From assembly GCA_016218495.1 (NCBI GenBank), contig JACRDU010000154.1:1-63036 (forward strand): a DNA stretch of 63,036 nucleotides, written 5' to 3'. The position numbers and the translations under genes are program-made. Positions within the stretch are counted from its first letter, which is position 1. Each line of letters opens with the position of its first letter. Source of the DNA: Elusimicrobiota bacterium. GTDB lineage: Bacteria > Elusimicrobiota > Elusimicrobia > UBA1565. Positions 1 to 7,727 of this stretch are shown here, piece by piece. The notes beneath the pieces were generated by a model, which was given only the letters and a program-made list of their open reading frames with translations, was not told the origin of the DNA and ran no database searches.

Positions 1-1913
1 AGCGCCCCGCCACGGCCGAAGAGGCGGCGGCCTGGGGCGGCCGGGCCGTGCTGGGCGGGGTCGACGCCGCCGAGGACTCCGCCGCGGCCGGCCGGGACCG
101 CGCCGCCGCCGAGCGGGCCGCCGCCGAGACCGCCGCCGCCCTGGAGCGCTCCGAGTTCGTGCTGGTCGGCGCCGACGGCCGGCCGCGCCAGGCCCTGGAC
201 CTGGCCGCCCTGCGCCGGCTCGAGGCCGAGGGACGCGTACTCTATTTCTCGGCCAAGCCCGACCGCGACGGGCGGCGCCGGGCCCTGCACGCCGTCGAAG
301 CGCGCCAGCGCGGGGCCGACGAGGTGGTGGTCGTCGTCGCCCGGACCGGCGAGGCCCCGCCGGCGGGCCGCTACGAGACCTTGGACGCCGCCCTGCGCTC
401 GCCCGAGGGCGCGGCCCTCGAGCGCCTCGAGGCCGGAGCCCGGGGCCTGAGCGCCATGGCGCGCGAGGCCGAGCGGCAGGCCGAGTCCTCGGGGCGCCTG
501 GGCTGGATAAGCCTCAAGCTGGAAGCCCACGGCTACGCGCTGGGCCCCGACGGGCGGGTCGTCGCCGTCTTCATGGCGGAAGAGGAGCTGACGAAGGCCC
601 GCGAGGACCTGGCCAAGCTCGACGCCAAAGACCCGCGCCGGGCCTGGACCTTCCACCATTCCTGCGACCTGGTCTGGGAGCTGGCCGCGGACGGCTCTTT
701 GGCCGCCGTCTCCTCCCCGGGCGCTCCGCGCCTTTCCTTCGGCACCTCCCCCGCGCGGCGCGTCGCCGGCAAGGTCATCGCCGCCGAGTTGGACGCCGAG
801 GGCCGGCTGGTGAAGGTCTTCCAGGACGAGGCGGCGTTCAAGGCCGCCGCGGCCAAGTGGTGGATCGAGGACCTGGAAGGGCGGGTCTGGAAGCAGGGTG
901 ACGGGAAGATCGCCCCTCTTCACCGCCTCAAGCGCTACATCGACCCCGAGACGCGCCTGCCGGTGCGCCTGGGCCATGACCTGCTCAAGCGCCGGCTCGA
1001 CGAGGCCGCCGACGAGCTGGGCGACGTGGGGCGCTGGGCGTACATGCCCTGGAACTGGGCCAACATCGTGCTGGAGATCCCGCGCGGCATCGTGCAGGCC
1101 CCCATCGAGCTCATCACCGGGCGCGACCCCAACCAGAACGGCTACCTGGGGCGGGTCTACATGTACCGCCGCGACGGCGGCGGCACCGTGCGCCGCGGGG
1201 CCCTGGGCCGGGCCGTGCACTTCCTCGACATCTTCGAGATCCTGCCCGACCCGGTGGCGCGCTACATGGACCCCAGCCAGTTCCCCCGCGAGGTCTTCAA
1301 CCCCGAGCCGCTGCTGCCCGGGCGCTGGGAGCACGAGGTGGGCCCGCGCATCGATTCGCAGGACATCCATTTCGGGGCCGGCACCATGCTGCGCTTCGTG
1401 CGCTGGGCGCGCGAGGACATCGAGGACGCCCGCGGCCGCATCCTGGGCTCCTTCGACGGCGGGGTGCGCTCGGTGTTCCTCGAGACCGTGCGCGGGCGCG
1501 CCGGCTCCTACGACGAGGCACGCCTGGAGTACCGCACCGGCAGCGACGCCGTCGAGGCGGCCCTGCGCGAGGCGGGGGCGGCGCTGGGCGCGGGCGGCGA
1601 CGGACGCCTAGAGGCCGCGCCGGACCACATCGAGGTGGAGCGCGTGACGGCCGAGCTCTCGGTGACTCTGGGGGCTCGCCAGCTGGCCGAGCGCGCCCGG
1701 CGCCTGCGCGAGGCCGCCGAGCGGTTGGCCGCCTCCCCCCGCGCCGACCGCGCCGCCGAGCTCTATTCCGAGGCCGAGCGCCTGGAGGCCGACCTGCGCG
1801 CCGAGCGGGAGCGCCTGGAGGAGGCCCGTCGCGCCTTCGAGGCCGTCAGGCCTCCTCTGGAGAAGGTCCTTCTCCGCACGACGTTCCCCCCGCGGACCCT
1901 TCTGGCCCGCTAA
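1..1913 (+). CDS. Unknown Ala/Arg-rich protein, 5'-truncated by the window edge
   Basis: The reading frame is open from base 3 with no start needed inside the window, so the gene begins upstream; the first internal candidate start is a GTG at 48. About 635 residues are visible. The first ~150 residues are Ala/Glu/Arg-rich. A more ordered middle section, roughly residues 290-470 counted from the GTG, contains EIPRGIVQAPIELITGRDP followed by NGYLGRVYMYRRDGGG. The last ~100 residues are Ala/Glu/Arg-rich and look like a coiled coil. I do not recognise the family. The 3' end overlaps the convergent release-factor-like gene by 68 bases. High third-position GC and the absence of stops over 1.9 kb support coding. 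Confidence 0.7.
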   Translation, partial: RPATAEEAAAWGGRAVLGGVDAAEDSAAAGRDRAAAERAAAETAAALERSEFVLVGADGRPRQALDLAALRRLEAEGRVLYFSAKPDRDGRRRALHAVEARQRGADEVVVVVARTGEAPPAGRYETLDAALRSPEGAALERLEAGARGLSAMAREAERQAESSGRLGWISLKLEAHGYALGPDGRVVAVFMAEEELTKAREDLAKLDAKDPRRAWTFHHSCDLVWELAADGSLAAVSSPGAPRLSFGTSPARRVAGKVIAAELDAEGRLVKVFQDEAAFKAAAAKWWIEDLEGRVWKQGDGKIAPLHRLKRYIDPETRLPVRLGHDLLKRRLDEAADELGDVGRWAYMPWNWANIVLEIPRGIVQAPIELITGRDPNQNGYLGRVYMYRRDGGGTVRRGALGRAVHFLDIFEILPDPVARYMDPSQFPREVFNPEPLLPGRWEHEVGPRIDSQDIHFGAGTMLRFVRWAREDIEDARGRILGSFDGGVRSVFLETVRGRAGSYDEARLEYRTGSDAVEAALREAGAALGAGGDGRLEAAPDHIEVERVTAELSVTLGARQLAERARRLREAAERLAASPRADRAAELYSEAERLEADLRAERERLEEARRAFEAVRPPLEKVLLRTTFPPRTLLAR

Positions 1914-2259
1914 GCCGTCCCTTCTTGCGGGCCTTGCGCCTGCGGATGCGCTCGATTTCCTTGAGGCGTTCCGAGGTACCCGGGGAAACCCGCATCTCGA
2001 TGCGGTCGACGAGCTCTCTGAGGGCCAGGAAGCGGTTCACCGTGCGCCGGCGCTCGCGGTGGCAGCGCACGAGCAGGTCCAGAGGCGGGTACTTCAGCTG
2101 GACGGCGTTGCTCGACTTGTTGACCTTCTGTCCGCCCTTGCCGCCCCCGCGGGTGAAGGCCTCTTCGATGAGGCGGACGTCGATCCGAAGGCGGGCGATG
2201 CGCTCCTTGAGCGCGGCCAGCTTGCCGGGCGAGACGTCGAAGGCCTCGTTTAGGTTCAC
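1846..2259 (-). CDS. RF-1 domain (GGQ) peptide chain release factor-like protein
   Basis: 137 residues. The GGQ signature of class I release factors is seen as TRGGGKGGQKVNKSSNAVQL, followed by a basic Arg/Lys-rich C-terminus (RIRRRKARKKGR), as in ArfB/YaeJ and mtRF-R type rescue factors. The protein is far too short for RF1/RF2 and lacks the codon-recognition domains, so it probably hydrolyses peptidyl-tRNA on stalled ribosomes (family knowledge; the exact subgroup is not settled). I chose the GTG at 2259 because it overlaps the upstream gene's TGA as GTGA; an ATG 30 codons upstream would overlap that gene by 94 bases. The 3' end runs antiparallel into the preceding plus-strand gene. Confidence 0.85.
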   Translation of the reverse strand: MNLNEAFDVSPGKLAALKERIARLRIDVRLIEEAFTRGGGKGGQKVNKSSNAVQLKYPPLDLLVRCHRERRRTVNRFLALRELVDRIEMRVSPGTSERLKEIERIRRRKARKKGRLSGPEGSAGGTSCGEGPSPEEA

Positions 2260-3062
2260 GCCCCGAGCAGCCCGGCGGCCGAGAGCAGCGCGCGCAGCTC
2301 CGTGAGTTCGGCGCCGTGGAGCGGCGAGCGCTCCACGCCCTCCACCCACTTGCGGGCGTCGGGCTTCTTGCCGCCCAAGGTCGCCATGGTGACCGACAGG
2401 GGCCGGCCGTCCAAAGTCCCGAAGACGACCAGCCAGCGCCCGCCCGAAAGCTCCCGGACGGCGGGACGCTCGAAGGAGGCCGAGCCCTTCGCGCGGCCGC
2501 GCTCGAAGCCCCAGAACCAGTCGAGAAAACGGTTGTTGCGGCGGATTTCGACGGCGGAGGCGATGTCGCGCGTCACCGAAGCCAGCATCGACATGCCTTC
2601 GCGGGTGAGCTTGCCGCCCACGACGGCGTCCTTGAGGTTGCCGCGCTCAAACTCTGCGCGCAGGGCGGCGGCGGCCTCCTCGAAGGAGGCGTCCAGCTCG
2701 TCGAGCCCCGAGAGCATGGCGTCGAGGTCGCCCAGCGAGATGCCGTTGCCGACCAAGGACATCCCCATCGACAGGGTCAGCACGTCGAGCCCGGTCTTCT
2801 CGGCCGCGGCGCGCAGCAGGGTCACCTGGAGCTCCTGAATGCGCGGCACGCGGTCCAGCACCCGCGCGGCCTCGGGGTCGGCGGCCTTGGCGGCGTTGGG
2901 CAGGACGGGCGAGGCCAGGCGCGGGGCGAGCAGGTTCGGGGCGGCCAGGCCGGGGGCCGGAAGGACGGGCGCGATGCGGGGCAAGGCCAGCGAAGGTACG
3001 ACGGGGGCCAGGCGCGGCGCACCCACGCCTAGCGCCGCCGAGAGCAGCATGGGCTTGATCAT
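2256..3062 (-). CDS. Exported Ala/Pro-rich hypothetical protein
   Basis: 268 residues. The N-terminus has a short signal-like stretch (MIKPMLLSAALGVGAP), followed by a ~45-residue Ala/Pro/Leu low-complexity segment with repeated LAPRL/LAPP units. Residues ~65-268 are mixed alpha/beta without a motif I recognise (SVTRDIASAVEIRRNNRFLD, then SGGRWLVVFGTLDGRPLSV). It is coupled by GTGA overlap to the release-factor-like gene downstream, so the two are probably co-transcribed. The function is unknown. Confidence 0.65.
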   Translation of the reverse strand: MIKPMLLSAALGVGAPRLAPVVPSLALPRIAPVLPAPGLAAPNLLAPRLASPVLPNAAKAADPEAARVLDRVPRIQELQVTLLRAAAEKTGLDVLTLSMGMSLVGNGISLGDLDAMLSGLDELDASFEEAAAALRAEFERGNLKDAVVGGKLTREGMSMLASVTRDIASAVEIRRNNRFLDWFWGFERGRAKGSASFERPAVRELSGGRWLVVFGTLDGRPLSVTMATLGGKKPDARKWVEGVERSPLHGAELTELRALLSAAGLLGA

Positions 3063-3131
3063 GGCCCTATGATGGCATAGGGGGTCGGGGACGGCGTAGG
3101 ACCTGCGGCCCGGAAGGCGGCGGAAATGGGC

Positions 3132-3416
3132 CTAGGCGTCCCAGGACAGCCGGTTCATCACCTGGGAATAAACGTCTCGCCGATTCATGACGGCCAAAAT
3201 CCAGACTTCATTCTTGACGACCCTATACACCGCCCGATAGTCGCCCACACGCAGAGTCCAATAACCCGCCAAATCTCCTCGCAACGGCTTGCCGTAGGAC
3301 TCTGGGTGGGAAGAGAGACGGTCCTGAATGGCTTTCGCCAAGCGTTTGCGGATGTCTCGATTGATGCCGGATATGTCCTTGACTACCAACGGATGGTAGA
3401 CAAGGAGAAACGTCAC
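3132..3416 (-). CDS. RelE/ParE-family toxin
   Basis: 94 residues, a typical RelE/ParE size. The family pattern is visible: an N-terminal strand and helix (VKDISGINRDIRKRLAKAI), the core DLAGYWTLRVGDYRAVYRV, and a C-terminal strand with basic residues (VMNRRDVY). RelE-type members cleave ribosome-bound mRNA, whereas ParE-type members poison gyrase; the sequence alone does not separate these. The GTG start overlaps the antitoxin stop by 4 bases (GTGA), the usual antitoxin-first arrangement. Confidence 0.88.
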   Translation of the reverse strand: MTFLLVYHPLVVKDISGINRDIRKRLAKAIQDRLSSHPESYGKPLRGDLAGYWTLRVGDYRAVYRVVKNEVWILAVMNRRDVYSQVMNRLSWDA

Positions 3417-3640
3417 TTCCAGACCTGTTCGTGGGACAAGGCCCGCGCGCGCTTGAAGGTTTTGGCGCGCTCCTGGGCCACGCTCACTAGGAAGGCCTCT
3501 TCATATTCTTCCAACGCCTCACGGATCAGGTCGCGGACTTTGGTGGATAAGGACACGCCGTCTTTCGTCGCCAATTTCTTCAGGGTCAAGAATAGCGGCT
3601 TTTCCAAAACGACATTCACTCTCGGATTCAGGCTGGGCAT
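3413..3640 (-). CDS. Ribbon-helix-helix antitoxin paired with RelE
   Basis: 75 residues. A short beta strand (RVNVVLEKPLFLTLKKLAT) followed by two helices (SLSTKVRDLIREALEEYEE) fits a ribbon-helix-helix DNA-binding N-terminus, and the charged C-terminal tail would wrap the toxin. It is first in a two-gene operon with the RelE-like toxin. A strong promoter lies immediately upstream with the predicted transcription start at or next to the ATG, and there is no Shine-Dalgarno sequence, so translation is probably leaderless. Confidence 0.85.
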   Translation of the reverse strand: MPSLNPRVNVVLEKPLFLTLKKLATKDGVSLSTKVRDLIREALEEYEEAFLVSVAQERAKTFKRARALSHEQVWK

Positions 3641-3646
3641 GCCAAG

Positions 3647-3675
3647 AGTGTATCAGAAGTGTTACACCTGGTCAA
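3647..3675 (-). promoter_or_regulatory. Promoter and operator of the RHH/RelE module
   Basis: Read on the minus strand: -35 TTGACC (3675-3670), 17-base spacer, -10 TACACT (3652-3647). The start codon begins 6 bases after the -10 box, so the mRNA is predicted to be leaderless. The spacer contains an inverted repeat GTGTA-N10-TACAC (3648-3667), a plausible operator for autoregulation by the RHH antitoxin. The promoter call comes from sequence; the operator role is inferred. Confidence 0.6.
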
Positions 3676-3728
3676 TGGAGGCCCCGCTCGCGAGGCCTTG
3701 GGTCGAGTCCGCAAAGCAGATTGAAAAT

Positions 3729-3822
<94 letters not shown>

Positions 3823-3842
3823 AGATTGGGAAACGGCTCGCA

Positions 3843-4247
3843 TCATCGTAACTTTTTTCGTGGGGCATTGGCCAATTCGGCCAAAAGCGCCGCCAAACCG
3901 GCTTTTGAGAGCTTGCGCGAGGCAATGTCCATCATGGCCTCGTAGAGACGGCCCTTGGGGTCGTGTATCTCGATTCCGTTGAGGTCAAGAAACACGAGGG
4001 CCGCGGCGAGTCCGGTCCGCTTATTGCCGTCTACGAACGCCTGATTCTCGGAGATATGGTAGGCATAGGCAGCTGCCATTGAGAAAAGGCTCAAATGGAG
4101 GAATTTCCCCCCGAAGCTCGATTCCGGCATGGCCAGAGCGGATTCGAGCAGGCTGCGGTCCCGCAGTGTGGAATCGCCTCCAAAGTGCTCGGCCTGGATG
4201 CGTTGGATTTTCAGGACCTCGGCGAAGGTGAGGAACGAGGGATTCAC
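3843..4247 (-). CDS. Doc-like death-on-curing (Fic superfamily) toxin
   Basis: 134 residues, matching Doc length. The Fic/Doc core reads HISENQAFVDGNKRTGLAAA (residues 64-83), followed by ALVFLDLNG as in Doc. Doc phosphorylates EF-Tu using the motif H-x-F-x-[D/N]-[A/G]-N-K-R. Here the position of the catalytic His is Gln69, while F71, D73, G74, N75, K76 and R77 are kept, so activity is uncertain. His64 lies five residues upstream. The start is a GTG overlapping the AbrB-type antitoxin stop (GTGA). Confidence 0.88.
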   Translation of the reverse strand: MNPSFLTFAEVLKIQRIQAEHFGGDSTLRDRSLLESALAMPESSFGGKFLHLSLFSMAAAYAYHISENQAFVDGNKRTGLAAALVFLDLNGIEIHDPKGRLYEAMMDIASRKLSKAGLAALLAELANAPRKKLR

Positions 4248-4471
4248 TTCGCCAATTTAGCGAAGGTCTTGCCGTGCCTGGACAGGACGCGCTTGAACGC
4301 GGCCTTGAACTCCCTCGCGCGCGCGGGGTCGGTGACGGGTGAGACGATGAGGTTCTTCCCGTCGGTCGAGATGTCGAGCGGGGTGTCCATCGTGATGTGC
4401 AGGAGCTCCATGATCGGCTTGTCGATCACGAGCGCGGCGCTGTTGCCGTGGGCAGTGAGTTTCTTGACCAT
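4244..4471 (-). CDS. AbrB/MazE-type antitoxin paired with Doc
   Basis: 75 residues. The swapped-hairpin AbrB/SpoVT pattern is clear: VKKLTAHGNSAALVIDKPIM at the N-terminus, then LDISTDGKNLIVSPV. The C-terminal 30 residues are helical and basic and would bind the toxin. It is the first gene of a two-gene operon with Doc and uses a GGAGG ribosome-binding site (4476-4480) and a near-consensus promoter. Doc is classically paired with Phd; pairing with an AbrB-fold antitoxin is a known module exchange. Confidence 0.87.
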   Translation of the reverse strand: MVKKLTAHGNSAALVIDKPIMELLHITMDTPLDISTDGKNLIVSPVTDPARAREFKAAFKRVLSRHGKTFAKLAK

Positions 4472-4494
4472 GACCCCTCCGTTACTACAAAGTT

Positions 4495-4523
4495 ATTATA
4501 ATGTAGCACTCACTATTCGTCAA
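4495..4523 (-). promoter_or_regulatory. Sigma-70-like promoter of the AbrB/Doc module
   Basis: Minus strand: -35 TTGACG (4523-4518), 17-base spacer, consensus -10 TATAAT (4500-4495). The predicted start lies ~7 bases downstream, giving a short leader with GGAGG before the ATG at 4471. Confidence 0.7.
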
Positions 4524-4553
4524 GTCCCGGCTCCGTTCTGATATCCTGAAGGG

Positions 4554-5456
4554 ATGAGGGAACGCTGGCGCCGCCGCCGGGCGGACATGGAGGCCGACGG
4601 CCGCCGCTACACGCGCCGGGGCGTCGTCTCCACCTTCAGCGTCCCGATATCGATCGCGCGCCTGGCCGAGCCGGTCCTCAGGGCCGTCGGGCTGCACGCG
4701 CGGGCCCTCGACAACGTCCTGGCCCTGGCCTTGACCGAGGTGGACCTCCCGGTCGCCGGGCTGCCCCCGGCCTTCGAGGGCTACTCCATCCTGCACCTCT
4801 CCGACCTGCACGTCGACAAGGTCCCCGGCCTCATCGAGCGCGCCGCCGAGACGATGCGCGGCGCCTGCGTGGACCTGGTCGTCCTGACCGGCGACATCCA
4901 GTCCTTCGGGGCGCCCGCCGCCCCGCGGGCCGCCGCCGTCGTCGCGGAGCTCCTCGGCGCCGTCTCGGCACGGGACGGCGCCGTGGGCGTGCTCGGCAAC
5001 CATGACAGCCACAGCCTGGTGCCTGCCCTGGAGGCGCGCGGGGTCAGGATGCTGGTAAACGAGCATTTCTCTCTCGAGCGGGCTGGGACGGCGCTGCAAT
5101 TATCCGGTCTCGACGACGTACACCATTTCTACACCGAGGAAGCCGACCGCACGCTGCGGGGGCGCGACAGGAAGGCCTGCTCGGTCGCCGTCGTCCATAG
5201 CCCCGAGTTCGCCGATGTGGCCGCCGAGGCCGGGTACGCCCTCTACCTGTCGGGGCATACCCATGGGGGCCAGGTCTGCCTGCCGGGCGGACGCCCCGTG
5301 TTCACCGCGCTCGACTACCATCAGAGGCTGGCCTCCGGGGTCTGGCGCTGGGGCGAGATGAGCGGCTTCACCTCGCGGGGCGTAGGCGTCACGCACCGGG
5401 CCCGGTTCAACTGCCCGCCCGAGCTCGCCGTGCTGCGCCTGCGGCGCCGGGAGTAG
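4554..5456 (+). CDS. YkuE/YaeI-type metallophosphoesterase
   Basis: 300 residues. All calcineurin-like phosphoesterase blocks are present: SDLHVDK (83-89), LTGDIQ (111-116), GNHD (148-151), VVHSPEFAD and SGHTHGGQ near residue 227. The GHTHGGQ ending is typical of the YkuE/YaeI/LpxG group, which hydrolyses phosphodiester or pyrophosphate bonds, in some members UDP-2,3-diacylglucosamine of lipid A synthesis. A basic N-terminus followed by a hydrophobic stretch (~residues 24-45) suggests membrane association. The substrate cannot be fixed from sequence. It stands alone, convergent with the Sel1/caspase gene. Confidence 0.88.
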   Translation: MRERWRRRRADMEADGRRYTRRGVVSTFSVPISIARLAEPVLRAVGLHARALDNVLALALTEVDLPVAGLPPAFEGYSILHLSDLHVDKVPGLIERAAETMRGACVDLVVLTGDIQSFGAPAAPRAAAVVAELLGAVSARDGAVGVLGNHDSHSLVPALEARGVRMLVNEHFSLERAGTALQLSGLDDVHHFYTEEADRTLRGRDRKACSVAVVHSPEFADVAAEAGYALYLSGHTHGGQVCLPGGRPVFTALDYHQRLASGVWRWGEMSGFTSRGVGVTHRARFNCPPELAVLRLRRRE

Positions 5457-5463
5457 GTCCGCC

Positions 5464-6972
5464 TCAGCGGATCCGTACGGCGGGAGCGGCCGCCGGGAGG
5501 AGCTGCGGGGTCTGGTCGCGGTTCTTGAGCCGGGCCGCGTCCTGGACCTTCGGGGTGAGGTAGCCGTGGAGGGACTGCACGGTCACATGCCCCCCCTCGT
5601 TCTTGGCGGCGCCTGAGAGGCCTTTGAGGAGATAGTAGGTGAAGGCCCCGTGCCCCTGCTCGTCGAGGGTCCCGGAGACCTGGTTCTTGTCCGACGCCGT
5701 CAGGGCCACGACCCGCTCGGGCAGCTCGGCCGCTTCGACGGAGACGACCAGGGGGCGCGTCCCTTTGGCGATGACCGAGCGTCCGCCGGCCCCGGAGAAG
5801 CAGGAGTCCAGCGCCACCACGACGCTCCTGGCTTTGAGCTTTCCCAGCCTCGCGTAGAGCTCGCGGAGCGGGTAGGCCGTGCTGTCGAGGTCCTCGGGGT
5901 CGCCGTCGGCCGGGACCAGGTAGGCCTGGCCGCTGGCGGGGTCGGGCGCGCCGTGCCCGGAGTAGAAGAAGAAGACGGTGGAATCCTCCTTGACCCGGTT
6001 GGGGAGCCAGGTGTTGAGCGCCTGCGCCAGCTTGGCCCGGGTGGCCAGCGGGCCGCTCAGGAAGTAGATGTTGCGGGCCGGCGTGCCCAGCGCCATCAGG
6101 TGGGCGCGCACCGCTTCGGCGTCGCGCTCGGCGAATTCGGCCGCGGGCAGGCTGGCATAGCGCTCCACGCCGACGACGACGGCGAAGCTCGCAGGGTTCT
6201 CGGGCAACGCGTAGCCGGGCGCGTCGACGTCGGAGGAGATGGTCTTGGGAGCGGGGGCGGGTTGGGCCGGGGCTTGGGGCGCCTCCGCGCTCAGGGACGC
6301 CAGGTTGACCTTGGCGGTCTCGTCGCCCTGCTCCGCGGCCTTGCGGTACCAGGCCAGGGCCTCCGCCGCGTCTTGGGGCACTCCGGTTCCGGTCTGCAGC
6401 ATCCAGCCCAGCATCGACTGCGCCGAGGCTATTCCGCCCTCCGCCGCCTTGCGGTATAGGACGGCGGCCTCAGTCTCGTTCTTCACGACGCCGGTGCCTT
6501 CCAGGTACATCCCGGCCAAGGTCGCCTGGGCGGGGATGTTCCCCCACTCCGCGGCCTTGGTCAGCCACTCGGCGGCCGCCTTCTCGTCTTTGGCGACGCC
6601 GCTGCCGGTCAGATAGAGCACTCCCAGGTTCGCCTGAGCCTCGGGCTGGTTCCTCTCCGCGGCCCGGCGGTACCAGACGGCGGCCGTCTTCGGGTCTATG
6701 GCCGTCCCGTAGCCCTGGTGGTACATCAGGCCCATGCGGTACTGCGAGTCCATCTCGCCGTTAACAGCGGCCTTGCGGCACATAGCCAGGGCTTTGACGA
6801 AGTCCTGGTCGACCCCCTTGCCCTCCAGGAGCATGGTGCAGAGCTCGTTTTGCGCGGGGGCGTCGCCCTGGGCGGCGGCCTTCGCGTACCAGACGGCCGC
6901 CTTCTCGAGGTCCAGGCCGACCCCGTTGCCGAGGCGGTAAAGCATGCCGTAGGAGCGCTGGGCCTGGGCCAT
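5464..6972 (-). CDS. Sel1-repeat plus caspase-like (C14) peptidase, 3' part of a gene split by an amber codon
   Basis: 502 residues from the ATG at 6972. Residues 1-225 are about six Sel1-like repeats (WYRKAA/AQ..LG pattern, ~36 residues each). A Pro/Ala linker follows, and residues ~255-500 form a caspase/metacaspase-type domain with FAVVVGVERY, catalytic His340 in YSGHGAPD and catalytic Cys391 in LDSCFSGAGGR. The frame is continuous with the signal-peptide Sel1 frame upstream, separated only by TAG at 6988-6990 inside a Sel1 repeat (WYR-stop-AADQVMAQAQ). The intact protein would be exported. As it stands, the 3' part would need readthrough or internal initiation. Confidence 0.8.
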   Translation of the reverse strand: MAQAQRSYGMLYRLGNGVGLDLEKAAVWYAKAAAQGDAPAQNELCTMLLEGKGVDQDFVKALAMCRKAAVNGEMDSQYRMGLMYHQGYGTAIDPKTAAVWYRRAAERNQPEAQANLGVLYLTGSGVAKDEKAAAEWLTKAAEWGNIPAQATLAGMYLEGTGVVKNETEAAVLYRKAAEGGIASAQSMLGWMLQTGTGVPQDAAEALAWYRKAAEQGDETAKVNLASLSAEAPQAPAQPAPAPKTISSDVDAPGYALPENPASFAVVVGVERYASLPAAEFAERDAEAVRAHLMALGTPARNIYFLSGPLATRAKLAQALNTWLPNRVKEDSTVFFFYSGHGAPDPASGQAYLVPADGDPEDLDSTAYPLRELYARLGKLKARSVVVALDSCFSGAGGRSVIAKGTRPLVVSVEAAELPERVVALTASDKNQVSGTLDEQGHGAFTYYLLKGLSGAAKNEGGHVTVQSLHGYLTPKVQDAARLKNRDQTPQLLPAAAPAVRIR

Positions 6973-6987
6973 GACCTGGTCCGCGGC

Positions 6988-7476
6988 CTAGCGGTACCAG
7001 GTCGCGGCCGCTGCGAGGTCTCTGGGCAGCCCGTCCCCCCACTCGTACATGAAGCCCATCTGGCTCTGGGCCGGGGCGTAGCCGTCCTCCGCCGCCGAGC
7101 GGAACCAGTTCAGGGCCTTGGCGTCGTCCTTCTCCCATAGCAGGGCGTCGAAGTTCAGCCGCCCGAGCACATACTTCGCGCGCGGGTCGCCTGTTTGGGC
7201 CGCGCGTGAGGCGTTCTCCGCGGCCTGCTTGAGCCACTTCTCGGCCTCATCGCCCTCCTTGGGCGCGGCTCCCGTGACGCGCAGGACGGCGCCGAGGACG
7301 AACTGGGCGAGGAAGTCGCCTTTCTCGGCGGCGGGCCGGGCCAGGCTCTTGGCGCGCGGCAGGTCGTTGGAGGCGAGGGCGGCGAACGCGTCGTCGAGGG
7401 AATCGGCGCGGGCTTCGGGCCGTGCGCAGAGGCAGACCAGCAGGACGGCGGGGAGGAGCCTGAGAGGCGGTCTCAT
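6988..7476 (-). CDS. Signal peptide and Sel1 repeats, 5' part of the amber-split Sel1/caspase gene
   Basis: 162 residues. The signal peptide MRPPLRLLPAVLLVCLCARP ends near residue 24 (EARA-DS). It is followed by Sel1-type repeats (AAEKGDFLAQFVLGAVL; AAEDGYAPAQSQMGFMYEWG). The frame stops at TAG (6988-6990) exactly where a Sel1 repeat has a conserved Lys (WYRKAA), consistent with a single AAG-to-TAG change. The next in-frame codons continue the repeat without loss. I infer one ancestral gene, 5464-7476, of ~670 codons. Confidence 0.8.
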   Translation of the reverse strand: MRPPLRLLPAVLLVCLCARPEARADSLDDAFAALASNDLPRAKSLARPAAEKGDFLAQFVLGAVLRVTGAAPKEGDEAEKWLKQAAENASRAAQTGDPRAKYVLGRLNFDALLWEKDDAKALNWFRSAAEDGYAPAQSQMGFMYEWGDGLPRDLAAAATWYR

Positions 7477-7501
7477 GGCCCAGTATAGCTCTTGGCGGGG
7501 T

Positions 7502-7714
7502 TCAGCCGCCGAAGAGGGACTTCAGCCAGCCGCCCAGGCCCCCGCCAGAGGCCTCCGCCGCGCCGGGAGGGACCTCGTCCACCTTCCCCTTGCAGAACAG
7601 GCAGAAACGGTCCATGCAGCTGGGGCAGAACCACGCCTTGCACTTCTGGCAGCGGAACCAGCGCTTGTTCCTGGCCAGGGGCTTGCGGCACTTGTCGCAG
7701 GTCTCGTTTCCCAC
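7502..7714 (-). CDS. Small zinc-ribbon protein
   Basis: 70 residues with four CxxC knuckles (CDKC, CQKC, CPSC, CLFC), enough for two zinc sites in a RING or double-zinc-ribbon style. The C-terminus is a Gly/Leu tail ending GGWLKSLFGG that could form an amphipathic helix. It lies between the Sel1/caspase gene and tonB on the same strand. The function is unknown. Confidence 0.7.
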   Translation of the reverse strand: MGNETCDKCRKPLARNKRWFRCQKCKAWFCPSCMDRFCLFCKGKVDEVPPGAAEASGGGLGGWLKSLFGG

Positions 7715-7727
7715 GGGTGGATTCTAA

